A DNA stretch of 32,272 nucleotides. Origin: Elainella sp. Prado103 (lineage in GTDB: Bacteria; Cyanobacteriota; Cyanobacteriia; Elainellales; Elainellaceae). Location of the stretch: NCBI GenBank assembly GCA_025454395.1, contig JALOOM010000097.1, positions 1 through 32,272 on the forward strand. The letters are read 5' to 3'. Positions 24,893 through 32,272 of this stretch are shown here, piece by piece; position 1 is the stretch's first letter, and the number at the start of each line of letters is the position of its first letter. The notes beneath the pieces are model-generated. The model was not told the DNA's origin. It saw only the letters and a list, made by a program, of their open reading frames with translations, and searched no databases. Position numbers and translations under genes: made by a program.

Positions 24893-25954
24893 TTATTCTG
24901 CTACGGGGAAAAGATTGGGTTTGTTGCCAGTGGGTTTGTTGCCAGTGGGTTTGTTGCCAGTGGGTTTATTGCCAGTGAGAGAATTACGCGAATTGTGCTT
25001 CTTATCTACAGAACGTACCTGTTCACTTAAAGTATTACGCTCCCAAAAGACCCCCTCGGAATAACCTTGGATCGCTGGCTCAGTTTCGGCAAGTTCAAGA
25101 CGCTTCTCAGCTAAGCATGAGTACATCTCATCCATTTCTACACCGAAATATCTTCTTCCCAGCTTTTTGGCCACTACAGCGGTTGTCCCTGATCCCAGAA
25201 AAGGATCAAATACAATATCTCCAGGATTAGAACTGGCAAGCATGATCTTTGCAACTAACTTCTCTGGTTTCTGAGTCGGGTGATCTGTATTTTCTGGCAT
25301 TGACCAGAAGGGAACCGTTAGATCAGTCCACAAATTAGAAGGATAGGTAAGACGATAATTGCCGCTATCTGTCATATCCCAATCTTTAGGGGTGCCATTC
25401 ACCCGGTAGGGAGCCATAACTTTTCGCTTCAGCTTTACCGCCTCAACATTGAATGTATAAGTATCGGAGACGGTACAAAACCAAATATCTTCCGAAGAAT
25501 TTTTCCAGTTTCTATTAGCTCCACGCCCTTTCTCTCGCTCCCATGTAATACGATTGCGAATCTGAAACCGATTTTTAACTACTTCAAATACAGCAGGTGA
25601 GGATTGCCAATCTGAGCAAATATAAATTGAAGCAGTTGGCTTTAATATGCCCGTCAAACCAGCCAGACAAGCCTCTAACCAATCTGTATAAGTATCTAAA
25701 TCTTTCTTCTTAAAACTGCTAGAATTAAACGTTTTATTTAAGTTATAAGGTGGATCAATCAGAAGCAGGTCAACTGACTGCTGCGGCAGAAAATCCAGCA
25801 CTTGGAATAAGTCTTGGTTGATAGTGCGACCAATAACCTCTGGCAATTCTGCCGGTTGATCCAGGTGCAAAAGTCTTTTTTTATATTTGATTTGTTCTGC
25901 TGTTTCTAGAGTAATCGTCCTGTTGCGCGGGGCACGTTCTTTATCTTGTAGCAT
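24893..25954 (-). CDS. solitary beta-class DNA methyltransferase
   Basis: A 353-residue amino-methyltransferase that would transfer a methyl group from SAM to adenine-N6 or cytosine-N4 in DNA. Motif IV is DPPYNLNKTF (67-70 for DPPY) and motif I, FDPFLGSGTTAVVAKKLG (249-258), comes after it with the target-recognition region between; this order defines the beta class. DPPY favours N6-adenine, but N4-cytosine cannot be excluded. No restriction endonuclease gene flanks it, so it looks like a solitary regulatory methylase. The frame opens with a TTG at 25999, but the ATG at 25954 (MLQDKERAPRN) is preferred. The last 28 residues carry four TGNKP repeats. Visibly more AT-rich than neighbours and poor in CGATCG. 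Divergent from bioF. Confidence 0.88.
   Translation of the reverse strand: MLQDKERAPRNRTITLETAEQIKYKKRLLHLDQPAELPEVIGRTINQDLFQVLDFLPQQSVDLLLIDPPYNLNKTFNSSSFKKKDLDTYTDWLEACLAGLTGILKPTASIYICSDWQSSPAVFEVVKNRFQIRNRITWEREKGRGANRNWKNSSEDIWFCTVSDTYTFNVEAVKLKRKVMAPYRVNGTPKDWDMTDSGNYRLTYPSNLWTDLTVPFWSMPENTDHPTQKPEKLVAKIMLASSNPGDIVFDPFLGSGTTAVVAKKLGRRYFGVEMDEMYSCLAEKRLELAETEPAIQGYSEGVFWERNTLSEQVRSVDKKHNSRNSLTGNKPTGNKPTGNKPTGNKPNLFPVAE
24916..24975 (+). repeat. tandem repeat, 15 bp x 4, in the methyltransferase tail
   Basis: Three identical copies of TGGGTTTGTTGCCAG and a fourth with one change (TGGGTTTATTGCCAG). Read on the minus strand they encode Thr-Gly-Asn-Lys-Pro four times, just before the C-terminus. 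Confidence 0.97.
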
Positions 25955-26143
25955 TGTGGATCCAAATAGGACAAGAATGTAGGGTCTTACGCTGTACAAT
26001 CAATGATGATAGTACATTTGTAACTCGATCGATTAGCCTCTTCGCTGATCAGATTTTTCTATTTCCAGCCCACTCCTTTATGGTTTTTGAGCTTGAAAGG
26101 TTTGACTTATCATGAATATGTTCAGTGCAACCGTTTAACCAAA

Positions 26144-27325
26144 ATGGGATCAGCTAAGTTCGACTTTATGACAGCAGCTCTGGCGGAAAAGCAACAGACC
26201 CAGCGATTGCGATCCCTCCAGCCGCTGCAACCGATCGATGCGGTTCAGGTCAGTCGATCGGGTCAAACCTATCTCAATTTCAGCAGCAATGATTACTTGG
26301 GCTTATCCAAGCATCCAGCCCTGATTGCGGCCGCCCAATCCTACACCGCCCAATATGGCACGGGTTCGACGGCCTCTCGTCTGGTAACGGGCACCTATGA
26401 AATCCATACTCAACTGGAGTCCAAACTCGCAATTGCCTGTGGTCAAGAAGCAGCTTTACTGTTTAATTCTGGTTTTCAGGCGAATTCCACCGTGCTGGCT
26501 GCCTTGCTCGATCGCCAATCGTTGGTGCTGTGCGATCGTCTGGTTCACCGCAGTTTGATCCAGGGCATTTTAGCGAGTCAGGCTCGGTTTATTCGCTATC
26601 AACACAATGATTTAAATCATCTAGAAAGCCAGCTTCAGCAAGCAATTCAAAAATCCTATCACCGTATTTTGATCGTTACCGAAACTGTGTTTAGTATGGA
26701 TGGCGATCAAAGTGATGTGTCAGCACTAATCCAGTTGGCTGATCGCTATCAAGCCATTCTCTACCTGGATGATGCCCATGCGATCGGCATGTTGGGGAAA
26801 AACGGCATGGGATTGGCTGCCCATCAGCCGGTTGACTTAACCATTGGCACCTGCGGTAAAGCGTTCGGCAGTTTTGGTGCCTTCGTTGCCTGTTCGCAAC
26901 CCTTGAAGGATTACCTGATTAATTGCTGTCCCGGCTTGATTTACACCACTGCTTTACCCCCCGCCGTCATTGGCGCAATTGATGCCGCTTTAGATCTCAT
27001 GCCCAGTCTGGAATCAGATCGACAAACGCTACAGCAAACAGCAGCAGGCTTGAGACACCAATTGCGATCGATCGGTTACGATCCTGGCACTTCAACCACC
27101 CACCTTGTACCGATCTGGCTAGGGGCAGAGTCCCGCGCCCTTCAGCTCTCCCAGTGGCTGGCACAGCAAGGAATTTTGGCGACTGCAATCCGTCCTCCTA
27201 CTGTTCCGATCGACACAGCTCGGATTCGCTTAGCACTCTCCAGTCAACATACTCAAGCACATTATCGAAAATTACTGGATAGTTTGGCTCAATGGCAAGC
27301 AGCAACAAACGAGCTGGGCATCTGA
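26144..27325 (+). CDS. bioF: 8-amino-7-oxononanoate synthase
   Basis: PLP enzyme that joins pimeloyl-ACP (or CoA) and L-alanine to give KAPA in biotin synthesis. It belongs to the alpha-oxoamine synthase family: NFSSNDYLGLSKHP, GTGSTASRLVTGTYEIHTQL, ETVFSMDGD, LYLDDAHAIGMLG (PLP-contacting D209 and H212) and TIGTCGKAFGSFGAF with Schiff-base lysine K239. At 393 residues from the ATG at 26144 the length is normal; a TTG at 26087 would add 19 residues, and the ATG at 26168 is another option. KBL (2-amino-3-ketobutyrate CoA ligase) is the main relative, but the biotin-operon context settles it. First gene of the operon; divergent from the methylase across 189 bp. Confidence 0.93.
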   Translation: MGSAKFDFMTAALAEKQQTQRLRSLQPLQPIDAVQVSRSGQTYLNFSSNDYLGLSKHPALIAAAQSYTAQYGTGSTASRLVTGTYEIHTQLESKLAIACGQEAALLFNSGFQANSTVLAALLDRQSLVLCDRLVHRSLIQGILASQARFIRYQHNDLNHLESQLQQAIQKSYHRILIVTETVFSMDGDQSDVSALIQLADRYQAILYLDDAHAIGMLGKNGMGLAAHQPVDLTIGTCGKAFGSFGAFVACSQPLKDYLINCCPGLIYTTALPPAVIGAIDAALDLMPSLESDRQTLQQTAAGLRHQLRSIGYDPGTSTTHLVPIWLGAESRALQLSQWLAQQGILATAIRPPTVPIDTARIRLALSSQHTQAHYRKLLDSLAQWQAATNELGI

Positions 27326-27365
27326 GTCGAGCATTAATATTCTGTTTGAGTTACTCAATCTATTC

Positions 27366-28055
27366 ATGAAAACCATCACTGAAATTATTGCTTATCATGG
27401 CTGGGGATTTAGGGCTGACTGTTGGCAAGCATGGCAAACTCAACTCATGCAGCAAGGCTATGCTTGGCAGAGTTTCGATCGAGGCTATTTTGGCTCCAGT
27501 CATCAACCAATTTTTACCCCCACCGCTCGCAAAATTATCTTGGTTCATTCCTATGGGTTACATCTGTGCCCGATCGAGCAGTTACAGCAAGCTGATGTGC
27601 TGGTGATTTTCAGCAGTTTTCAGGCATTTCATCCGGTTACCGAACGATTGCGGCAGCGATCACAGCAAGTGGTTGAACGCATGATCGAGCAGTTTCAGGT
27701 GGATCCACAACAGGTGCTCACTCAGTTTTATCAAAATTGCTATTCGCCTCAGGTTTGGAGGGGGCAGGTGCCAGCACCGATCGCGATCGATCGCTTGAAA
27801 CAGGATCTTCAGCAACTCAATCGGGCTGAGTTTGATCTAAACCTGTTCAAACCCATTCCGCTGATCGTAAAGTTTCATGGCCTTAACGATCGGATTGTTG
27901 CAGGGGAGCGACTATCGTTTGAGCAAATCACCGATCATTTGCAGAATCCTCCTATCAACCATACAATCAACAATGCAGGACATGCACTGCCGTTTACCCA
28001 TCAGGCGGTTTGCTGGACGCAACTTCAATCAATTTTGGATCTGTCTCTTAGATAG
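27366..28055 (+). CDS. alpha/beta hydrolase, probable pimeloyl-ACP methyl ester esterase
   Basis: A 229-residue hydrolase between bioF and bioC. It opens with an oxyanion-type HGWGF motif near residue 11, has a nucleophile elbow VHSYGLHL with S62, D175 in HGLNDRIV, and H206 in NAGHALPFTHQ, giving a complete Ser-Asp-His triad in the right order. In biotin synthesis the pimeloyl-ACP methyl ester made by the BioC pathway must be demethylated; non-homologous or distantly related enzymes BioH, BioG, BioJ and BioK do this in different bacteria. Position and triad make this the local gatekeeper. It does not have the usual GxSxG spacing of BioH (elbow is HSYG), so no symbol is given. Confidence 0.75.
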   Translation: MKTITEIIAYHGWGFRADCWQAWQTQLMQQGYAWQSFDRGYFGSSHQPIFTPTARKIILVHSYGLHLCPIEQLQQADVLVIFSSFQAFHPVTERLRQRSQQVVERMIEQFQVDPQQVLTQFYQNCYSPQVWRGQVPAPIAIDRLKQDLQQLNRAEFDLNLFKPIPLIVKFHGLNDRIVAGERLSFEQITDHLQNPPINHTINNAGHALPFTHQAVCWTQLQSILDLSLR

Positions 28056-28117
28056 ACAAACAGTTCGATCGATTTAAGCTCAATTTCGGTTCGATTTAAG
28101 CAATGATACAACAGGTG

Positions 28118-28140
28118 ATTCTGCCTCCTGCAGGCAGAAT
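28118..28140 (+). promoter_or_regulatory. hairpin just upstream of bioC
   Basis: ATTCTGCC and GGCAGAAT form a perfect 8-bp stem around a 7-base loop, 19 bp before the bioC ATG and in the 104-bp hydrolase-bioC gap. No T-run follows. It may protect or tune the downstream message; no experimental parallel is known to me. Confidence 0.4.
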
Positions 28141-28159
28141 GAGTTTAGGATAGGGCGCG

Positions 28160-28987
28160 ATGAAGACGGAGTTACACACCTCACAACAGGCAAAACAGCG
28201 CATTGCCGAACGGTTTGGGCAGGCGGCTCCTGCCTATCATCGCCTGGCTGCACTTCAGCAAGACTGTGCGGGTCGATTGCTGGATCAGATTGCCGCCTAT
28301 CAGTCCGTTTTGCCCACCGGAACGATCCTGGAAATTGGCTGTGGCACAGGATTTTTGACCCAGGGGTTGGTGCAGCAATTGAGTCAGTGGTCACTTCACA
28401 TCACCGATCTCTCTCCGATGATGCTGCAATTTTGCCGGTCTCATCTGGTGCTCTCTGCGGCTCAGTCATCCAACTTACAATTCAGCCTATTGGATGGCGA
28501 ACAGGTGGCAACCCTCTCTCAACCCTATGCGGCGATCGTCAGCAGTTTTGCCTTTCAGTGGCTGCGCAATCCAGCCGTAATTTTGCGAGAGTGGTTGGAG
28601 CGCCTGTTGCCCCATGGCTGCCTGTTTTTGGCGTTTCCGACCTGTCATTCCTATCCCGAATGGCGATCGGTTTGTGCTCAGCTTCAACTTCCCTGCACGG
28701 TCAACGCCCTGCCCGATCCCGACCTATTGTTAGCCACCCTGCCGCCGTCCTCTCGAATTCTCTCTGCCCACACGATAGAAGCAGTCACGACGCATCCCAG
28801 CGCCCTTGATTTTTTCCGCAGCTTTAAGGCGATCGGCGCAGAAGTCAACCCCACTCAACAGCACTTAACCCCGGCTCAACTCAAGTCACTCATCCAATAT
28901 TGGGATAATCAACGGTTACATTCCCTATCTAGTTCTTTACAGGTTCATCATCAAATTGCTTTTTGGATTCTTCAGAGGTTACCATGA
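28160..28987 (+). CDS. bioC: malonyl-ACP O-methyltransferase BioC
   Basis: SAM-dependent methyltransferase that caps malonyl-ACP as its methyl ester, disguising it for two rounds of fatty-acid elongation toward pimelate. The BioC-type N-terminus includes RIAERFGQAAPAYHRLAALQ. SAM motif I is ILEIGCGTGFLTQGL (57-71), followed by ITDLSPMMLQ and the SSFAFQWLRNP segment typical of BioC (compare S-N-A-x-x-W-x-x-x in others). Length is 275 residues. AGGATAGGG lies upstream of the ATG. The stop overlaps the bioD start by 4 bp (ATGA), showing translational coupling. Confidence 0.93.
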   Translation: MKTELHTSQQAKQRIAERFGQAAPAYHRLAALQQDCAGRLLDQIAAYQSVLPTGTILEIGCGTGFLTQGLVQQLSQWSLHITDLSPMMLQFCRSHLVLSAAQSSNLQFSLLDGEQVATLSQPYAAIVSSFAFQWLRNPAVILREWLERLLPHGCLFLAFPTCHSYPEWRSVCAQLQLPCTVNALPDPDLLLATLPPSSRILSAHTIEAVTTHPSALDFFRSFKAIGAEVNPTQQHLTPAQLKSLIQYWDNQRLHSLSSSLQVHHQIAFWILQRLP

Positions 28988-29610
28988 ATTTTCCACATCG
29001 CTTTTTCATCACCGGAACAGATACGGATGTCGGCAAAACAGTAGTTTCATCCATGCTGACCGTTGGGTTACAGGCTGCTTATTGGAAACCGATCCAGTCT
29101 GGCTTGGAACCGCTCACTGACACCGAATATGTTCAAAAAGTAACCCAGCTCGATGATTCCCATTTTCATCCCGAACGCTTTTGCCTCACCGAACCCCTCT
29201 CGCCCCATGCGGCGGCAGCGATCGATGGAGTAGAAATTGACCTGACGGATTTCCAGTTGCCGACTTCAGCCAAACCTTACCTGGTTGTGGAAGGAGCAGG
29301 CGGATTGATGGTGCCTTTGAACGCTCACGAATATATTATCGATTTAATTAAACAGTTGGAATTGCCCGTTTGTCTGGTTGCCCGCAGTAGCCTTGGCACG
29401 ATCAATCATACGTTGCTGTCGATCGCCCAACTGCGCCGCTATCAGATTCCCATCCTCGGAGTCATTCTGAATGGTGAGAAGAATCCCAGCAACCGAGCTG
29501 CCATTGCTCACTATGGGCGCGTCCCCATTTTAGGTGAACTCGAACCTCTACCGGAGATCAACCCCATCACCCTTAAAAATGCCTTTGAGCATCTAACTTG
29601 CTGTCATTAG
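28984..29610 (+). CDS. bioD: dethiobiotin synthetase
   Basis: Closes the ureido ring of dethiobiotin from DAPA, CO2 and ATP. P-loop FFITGTDTDVGKTVVSS with K18, the substrate lysine in YWKPIQSG, SPHAAAAIDG, and LVVEGAGGLMVPLN are all present. ATG at 28984 overlaps the bioC stop (ATGA) and is preceded by AGAGG; a TTG seven codons earlier is not needed. Length 208 residues, normal for BioD. C-terminal nucleotide-binding features around ILGVILNG are conserved. Confidence 0.95.
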   Translation: MNFPHRFFITGTDTDVGKTVVSSMLTVGLQAAYWKPIQSGLEPLTDTEYVQKVTQLDDSHFHPERFCLTEPLSPHAAAAIDGVEIDLTDFQLPTSAKPYLVVEGAGGLMVPLNAHEYIIDLIKQLELPVCLVARSSLGTINHTLLSIAQLRRYQIPILGVILNGEKNPSNRAAIAHYGRVPILGELEPLPEINPITLKNAFEHLTCCH

Positions 29611-29669
29611 CTCTATACTTTATTTGATCGCATTTTTGTTATCCTATTTGTTTATAGATTCATCTATCC

Positions 29670-30947
29670 ATGCATCCTCATCTCTGGCATCCCTACACTC
29701 AAGCTAAAACCGCACTCGATCCCCTTAAAGTCAAATCTGGACAGGGGGTCTGGCTTGAATTAGAGTCTGGGAAACGCCTAATTGATGCCATCTCAAGCTG
29801 GTGGGTGAATTTGCATGGTCATGCTCATCCGAAGATTGCGGAAGCGATCTATCACCAGGCGAAAACCTTAGAGCAAGTCATCTTTGCCGGTTTTACTCAC
29901 GATCCAGCAGAGCAGCTAGCCGATCGATTGATCGAAAAGCTGCCAGATAATTTGAATCGGGTATTTTATTCTGACAATGGCTCAACAGCCGTAGAGGTAG
30001 GGCTGAAAATGGCCTATCAATATTGGGCGAATTTGGATCGGCCGCGCCACACCTTTCTGGCCTTTGAAGGGGCTTATCACGGAGATACTTTCGGCACCAT
30101 GGCGGTAGGGGGTCGATCGATCTTTTCGTCTGTGTTTGCTGATTTGTTATTTGAAGTCGAATACCTGCCCTTTCCATCCACCTACTGGGGTGATCAGACC
30201 ATTGCCCAACGGGAAGCAGATCTGATTGCGCAAATTACTGAAAAACTATCTCAGCCCGATCGCTATGCAGGTGTGATCATTGAACCACTTGTGCAGGGTG
30301 TGGCTGGGATGCAGATGTGTCGTAGCGAATTCCTGCAAGCCTTACGTCAAGTCACTCAAGCCCATGCCACCCTACTCATTTTTGATGAAGTAATGACTGG
30401 GTTCGGTCGCACGGGAGACTGGTTTGCTTGCTTAAAAGCCAAGGTTCAACCTGATATTATTTGTTTATCCAAAGGGATCACGGGTGGCTTTCTGCCCTTG
30501 TCAGTAACAATCTGCACAGAAGAGATCTACAAAGCGTTCTATAGTGATAATCCAGTTCATACACTCTACCATGGTCATAGCTATACTGCAAATCCGCTTG
30601 GCTGTGCAGCAGGGTTAGCATCCTGGAACCTCATGCAAGAAAACCAGGCATCCTTTATGGGGATGGAAACCCAACATCGACAGCATTTAGAACAGTTGCA
30701 AACCCATCCTAAATTGGAAAAGCTGCGAGTGATGGGAACGATCGCTGCAATGGATGTGGTCACTCCCGATCGATCGGGCTATCTGAATCAAGTGGGAGCC
30801 AAGATTCGACAGCAGGCGATCGATCGAGGCGTTTTGTTGCGGCCTTTAGGTCAAGTCATTTATCTGATGCCACCTTACTGTATTACGGATACAGAATTGG
30901 CAAAAATCTATGAAACGATCGCTGATATTCTAGATTGCCTCAATTAA
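29670..30947 (+). CDS. bioA: adenosylmethionine-8-amino-7-oxononanoate aminotransferase
   Basis: PLP aminotransferase that converts KAPA to DAPA with SAM as amino donor. The 425-residue protein begins HLWHPYTQAK, the BioA-type start, and has SSWWVNLHGHAHP, SDNGSTAVEVGLKMA, AFEGAYHGDTFGTMAVGG, IIEPLVQGVAGMQM, IFDEVMTGFGRTG with D239 and CLSKGITGGFLPLS with Schiff-base lysine K268. Some cyanobacteria replace BioA by the suicide enzyme BioU; this one uses classic BioA. It starts 59 bp after bioD and its stop is only 4 bp from the convergent psiE-like stop. bioB is absent from the window. Confidence 0.95.
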   Translation: MHPHLWHPYTQAKTALDPLKVKSGQGVWLELESGKRLIDAISSWWVNLHGHAHPKIAEAIYHQAKTLEQVIFAGFTHDPAEQLADRLIEKLPDNLNRVFYSDNGSTAVEVGLKMAYQYWANLDRPRHTFLAFEGAYHGDTFGTMAVGGRSIFSSVFADLLFEVEYLPFPSTYWGDQTIAQREADLIAQITEKLSQPDRYAGVIIEPLVQGVAGMQMCRSEFLQALRQVTQAHATLLIFDEVMTGFGRTGDWFACLKAKVQPDIICLSKGITGGFLPLSVTICTEEIYKAFYSDNPVHTLYHGHSYTANPLGCAAGLASWNLMQENQASFMGMETQHRQHLEQLQTHPKLEKLRVMGTIAAMDVVTPDRSGYLNQVGAKIRQQAIDRGVLLRPLGQVIYLMPPYCITDTELAKIYETIADILDCLN

Positions 30948-30951
30948 TTGT

Positions 30952-31575
30952 CTAATCTTCTACATTCCAGGTTGCACCAGGACGAATTAGATTAGTGTAT
31001 TTATCAGTATGCTCTATTAACTGTTCATTGGTATGTTCTGCCGATTGAGGCGGCATTGGACTATATTCTCGCTCTACTTGACGACGCTGGGAAACTTGCT
31101 TTTCTGGATCGATCCCCTCAAAGGTGGGCGGCAACCAGACCCGAATGACCAGCAGCAAGCCTAACACCAACAAAAAGGCACAGGCAACCAACACTTGAGT
31201 CCAAGGGGTTTCCAGCACACCCCGCACGATCACCTCTCGCAAAATGGAGACGATCGAGACTTCAACGGCAACTCCGATCGAGACGCGCTGCTCTTGTAAA
31301 TAGATAATCAACAGACGAAACAGCTCTACTAAAATCAACAAAAATAAAATATCGGCGGTGACGAGCTGGAAATCGAGCGGGGGGAGTAGGGACAAAAACA
31401 TATCGCGGAGCTGGATTGTCATGAAGCTGAATAGCCCTAAGCAGAGTGAAATCACGATCAAATCCTGAACGGATTCCAAGAAGCGCACAACTCGATCGCG
31501 CGTTAGCCCAGTTTTTGGATTGGTGGAGTTTGGATTGGTGGAGATAGGATGGGGCGAGTTGACAGGCAGTTGCAT
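30952..31575 (-). CDS. PsiE-like membrane protein
   Basis: A 207-residue protein with a cytosolic Ser/Asn/Pro-rich head, then four membrane segments (about 38-58, 70-92, 98-118 region and 125-147) resembling the phosphate-starvation-inducible PsiE family: VQDLIVISLCLGLFSF, ADILFLLILVELFRLLIIYL, and VSIVSILREVIVRGVLE. A hydrophilic C-terminal tail of about 60 residues follows, without known motifs. Function of the family is unclear. The ATG at 31575 has an excellent AAGGAGGT ribosome site five bases upstream. The head contains two STNPN units encoded by a duplicated 15-mer. Its 3' end nearly touches bioA, so the two transcripts probably overlap. Confidence 0.8.
   Translation of the reverse strand: MQLPVNSPHPISTNPNSTNPKTGLTRDRVVRFLESVQDLIVISLCLGLFSFMTIQLRDMFLSLLPPLDFQLVTADILFLLILVELFRLLIIYLQEQRVSIGVAVEVSIVSILREVIVRGVLETPWTQVLVACAFLLVLGLLLVIRVWLPPTFEGIDPEKQVSQRRQVEREYSPMPPQSAEHTNEQLIEHTDKYTNLIRPGATWNVED
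31514..31543 (+). repeat. tandem repeat, 15 bp x 2, in the psiE-like 5' end
   Basis: Two identical copies of TTTGGATTGGTGGAG encode the doubled Ser-Thr-Asn-Pro-Asn in the protein head (read on the minus strand). Confidence 0.9.
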
Positions 31576-31875
31576 CGAAGACCTCCTTCTTTCCGGGTTA
31601 GCTCCAGATTACAATCACTTCTGCTAATAAGAGAATAGGCGATCGATTTGTTTATCTGATAGCTTTGATTGCGATCGGACAGTTTTGAGAAGATGACCAG
31701 AAGTGTTTGGCGGGTTGCTTCCTATAAGTAGTCAGCTATGTAACGTTAGTATTGGCACTCACGATTTAATTTCGACTTGATGTGCTGGTTGATAGACTTA
31801 ATCGCTTGAGGGGTTCTGTTTGCAAAATTTCCGCACTATCCTAGAGAAAGCAAGCATCTACCTGCAATTCCTCCT
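31576..31875. promoter_or_regulatory. 300-bp divergent region before the edge gene
   Basis: Lies between the psiE-like gene and the small protein at the right edge. It contains the psiE ribosome site at its left end and several CGATC sites. I see no gene, repeat or reliable promoter motif in it. Confidence 0.4.
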
Positions 31876-32256
31876 ATGCAAGAGCAAGACAATTCACTTT
31901 CCGAGCGGTTTATCTGGGTGATCACAACTGATCGACCGATCGCGATTGAAGGCAGTAAGGGGCTGGGCGATAATGACTGGAATGACTTTATCGGCGGCAA
32001 TCAATCCTTGCAGCGGGTGCAGGTGAGTTTGGATCGAGTAGAGCAGGAGATGACGAATTTGCTGAAGGGGTTGAGCGGTATGCTCGATCGGGTGCAGCAA
32101 AGTGTAGGAGATGTGGCTAGCATGGGGCTGGATCAGGTGACGCTTTCGGTGGAGGTGAATGCCCAAGGACAGGTGAGCTTGTTTGGGATCGGGGGGCAGA
32201 CAGGCGGCAAGGGTGCAATTACACTCACGTTTAAGCGATCGGCGGCAGGTTCTTGA
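31876..32256 (+). CDS. small protein with Pepco/Trypco-like C-terminal domain
   Basis: A 126-residue protein. The head (FIWVITTDRP) is followed by a variable loop with KGLGDNDWNDFIGG, a helical region (about 45-82, QRVQVSLDRVEQEMTNLLKG), and a beta-rich C-terminus (85-121) ending GGKGAITLTFKR. The pattern VEVNAQGQVSLFGIGGQTGG before a final strand resembles the Pepco domain and the related trypsin-co-occurring (Trypco) domains, small beta modules described beside proteases, caspase-like proteins and NTPases in bacterial conflict systems. That assignment is from memory of sequence pattern. No strong ribosome site precedes the ATG. The partner gene, if any, would lie beyond the window. Confidence 0.6.
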   Translation: MQEQDNSLSERFIWVITTDRPIAIEGSKGLGDNDWNDFIGGNQSLQRVQVSLDRVEQEMTNLLKGLSGMLDRVQQSVGDVASMGLDQVTLSVEVNAQGQVSLFGIGGQTGGKGAITLTFKRSAAGS

Positions 32257-32272
32257 TGCAGTATGGCTAGGA

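Noticed and set aside
26095-26143. BirA-type operator upstream of bioF
   Set aside because: GGTTTGAC and GTTTAACC are present but in the opposite arrangement to the known BirA box and match imperfectly.

Overview
The window is chromosomal DNA of a cyanobacterium, probably a filamentous Leptolyngbya-like lineage (the lineage is inference). CGATCG-centred sites are dense throughout, with full HIP1 octamers GCGATCGC at 18586 and 19446. The gene content is also cyanobacterial: a PATAN-CheY/CheW/MCP/CheA phototaxis operon, a CGLD27/DUF1230 protein and a cyanobacterial biotin operon. No rRNA, tRNA, CRISPR array, transposase or phage gene was found.

Layout. (1) 1-1745, minus: an RDD membrane protein, cut by the window edge, and an upstream multi-pass membrane protein, divergent from dnaX. 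(2) 1910-4673, plus: dnaX (clamp-loader gamma/tau, no intein) and sufE. (3) 4674-6078: an AT-rich stretch without a convincing gene, then a WcaI-like family 4 glycosyltransferase (6079-7398), convergent with a pentapeptide-repeat protein (7606-8532, minus). (4) 8905-17830, plus: a complete pixGHIJL-type phototaxis operon. PixG is a PATAN response regulator, PixH a CheY, PixI a CheW, PixJ a membrane receptor with two GAF domains, and PixL a hybrid CheA. GAF2 of PixJ carries the DXCF and Cys-His motifs of a cyanobacteriochrome. (5) 18253-22004, plus: yqeK, a 31-codon ORF with a perfect Shine-Dalgarno, rsfS with a repetitive acidic N-terminal extension, CGLD27, a type-3 L-asparaginase and a diverged DUF62 (SAM hydroxide adenosyltransferase-like) protein. 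(6) 22376-25954, minus: glyQ, a GlcD-like FAD oxidoreductase and a solitary beta-class DNA methyltransferase. (7) 26144-30947, plus: a biotin operon bioF - alpha/beta hydrolase - bioC - bioD - bioA, lacking bioB. (8) A PsiE-like membrane protein (minus) and, at the right edge, a small protein with a Pepco/Trypco-like C-terminal domain.

How the genes work together. PixJ would sense light through bilin-bearing GAF domains and control the PixL kinase through PixI. PixL would phosphorylate PixG and PixH to steer type IV pili. The biotin genes cover the route from malonyl-ACP methylation (BioC), through ester hydrolysis (the hydrolase), to KAPA (BioF), DAPA (BioA) and dethiobiotin (BioD).

The most striking feature not explained by gene content is a scatter of at least fourteen short tandem-repeat arrays with unrelated sequences. 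The unit is most often exactly 15 bp, in both coding DNA (dnaX, rsfS, the methyltransferase tail, the pentapeptide gene, psiE) and intergenic DNA.
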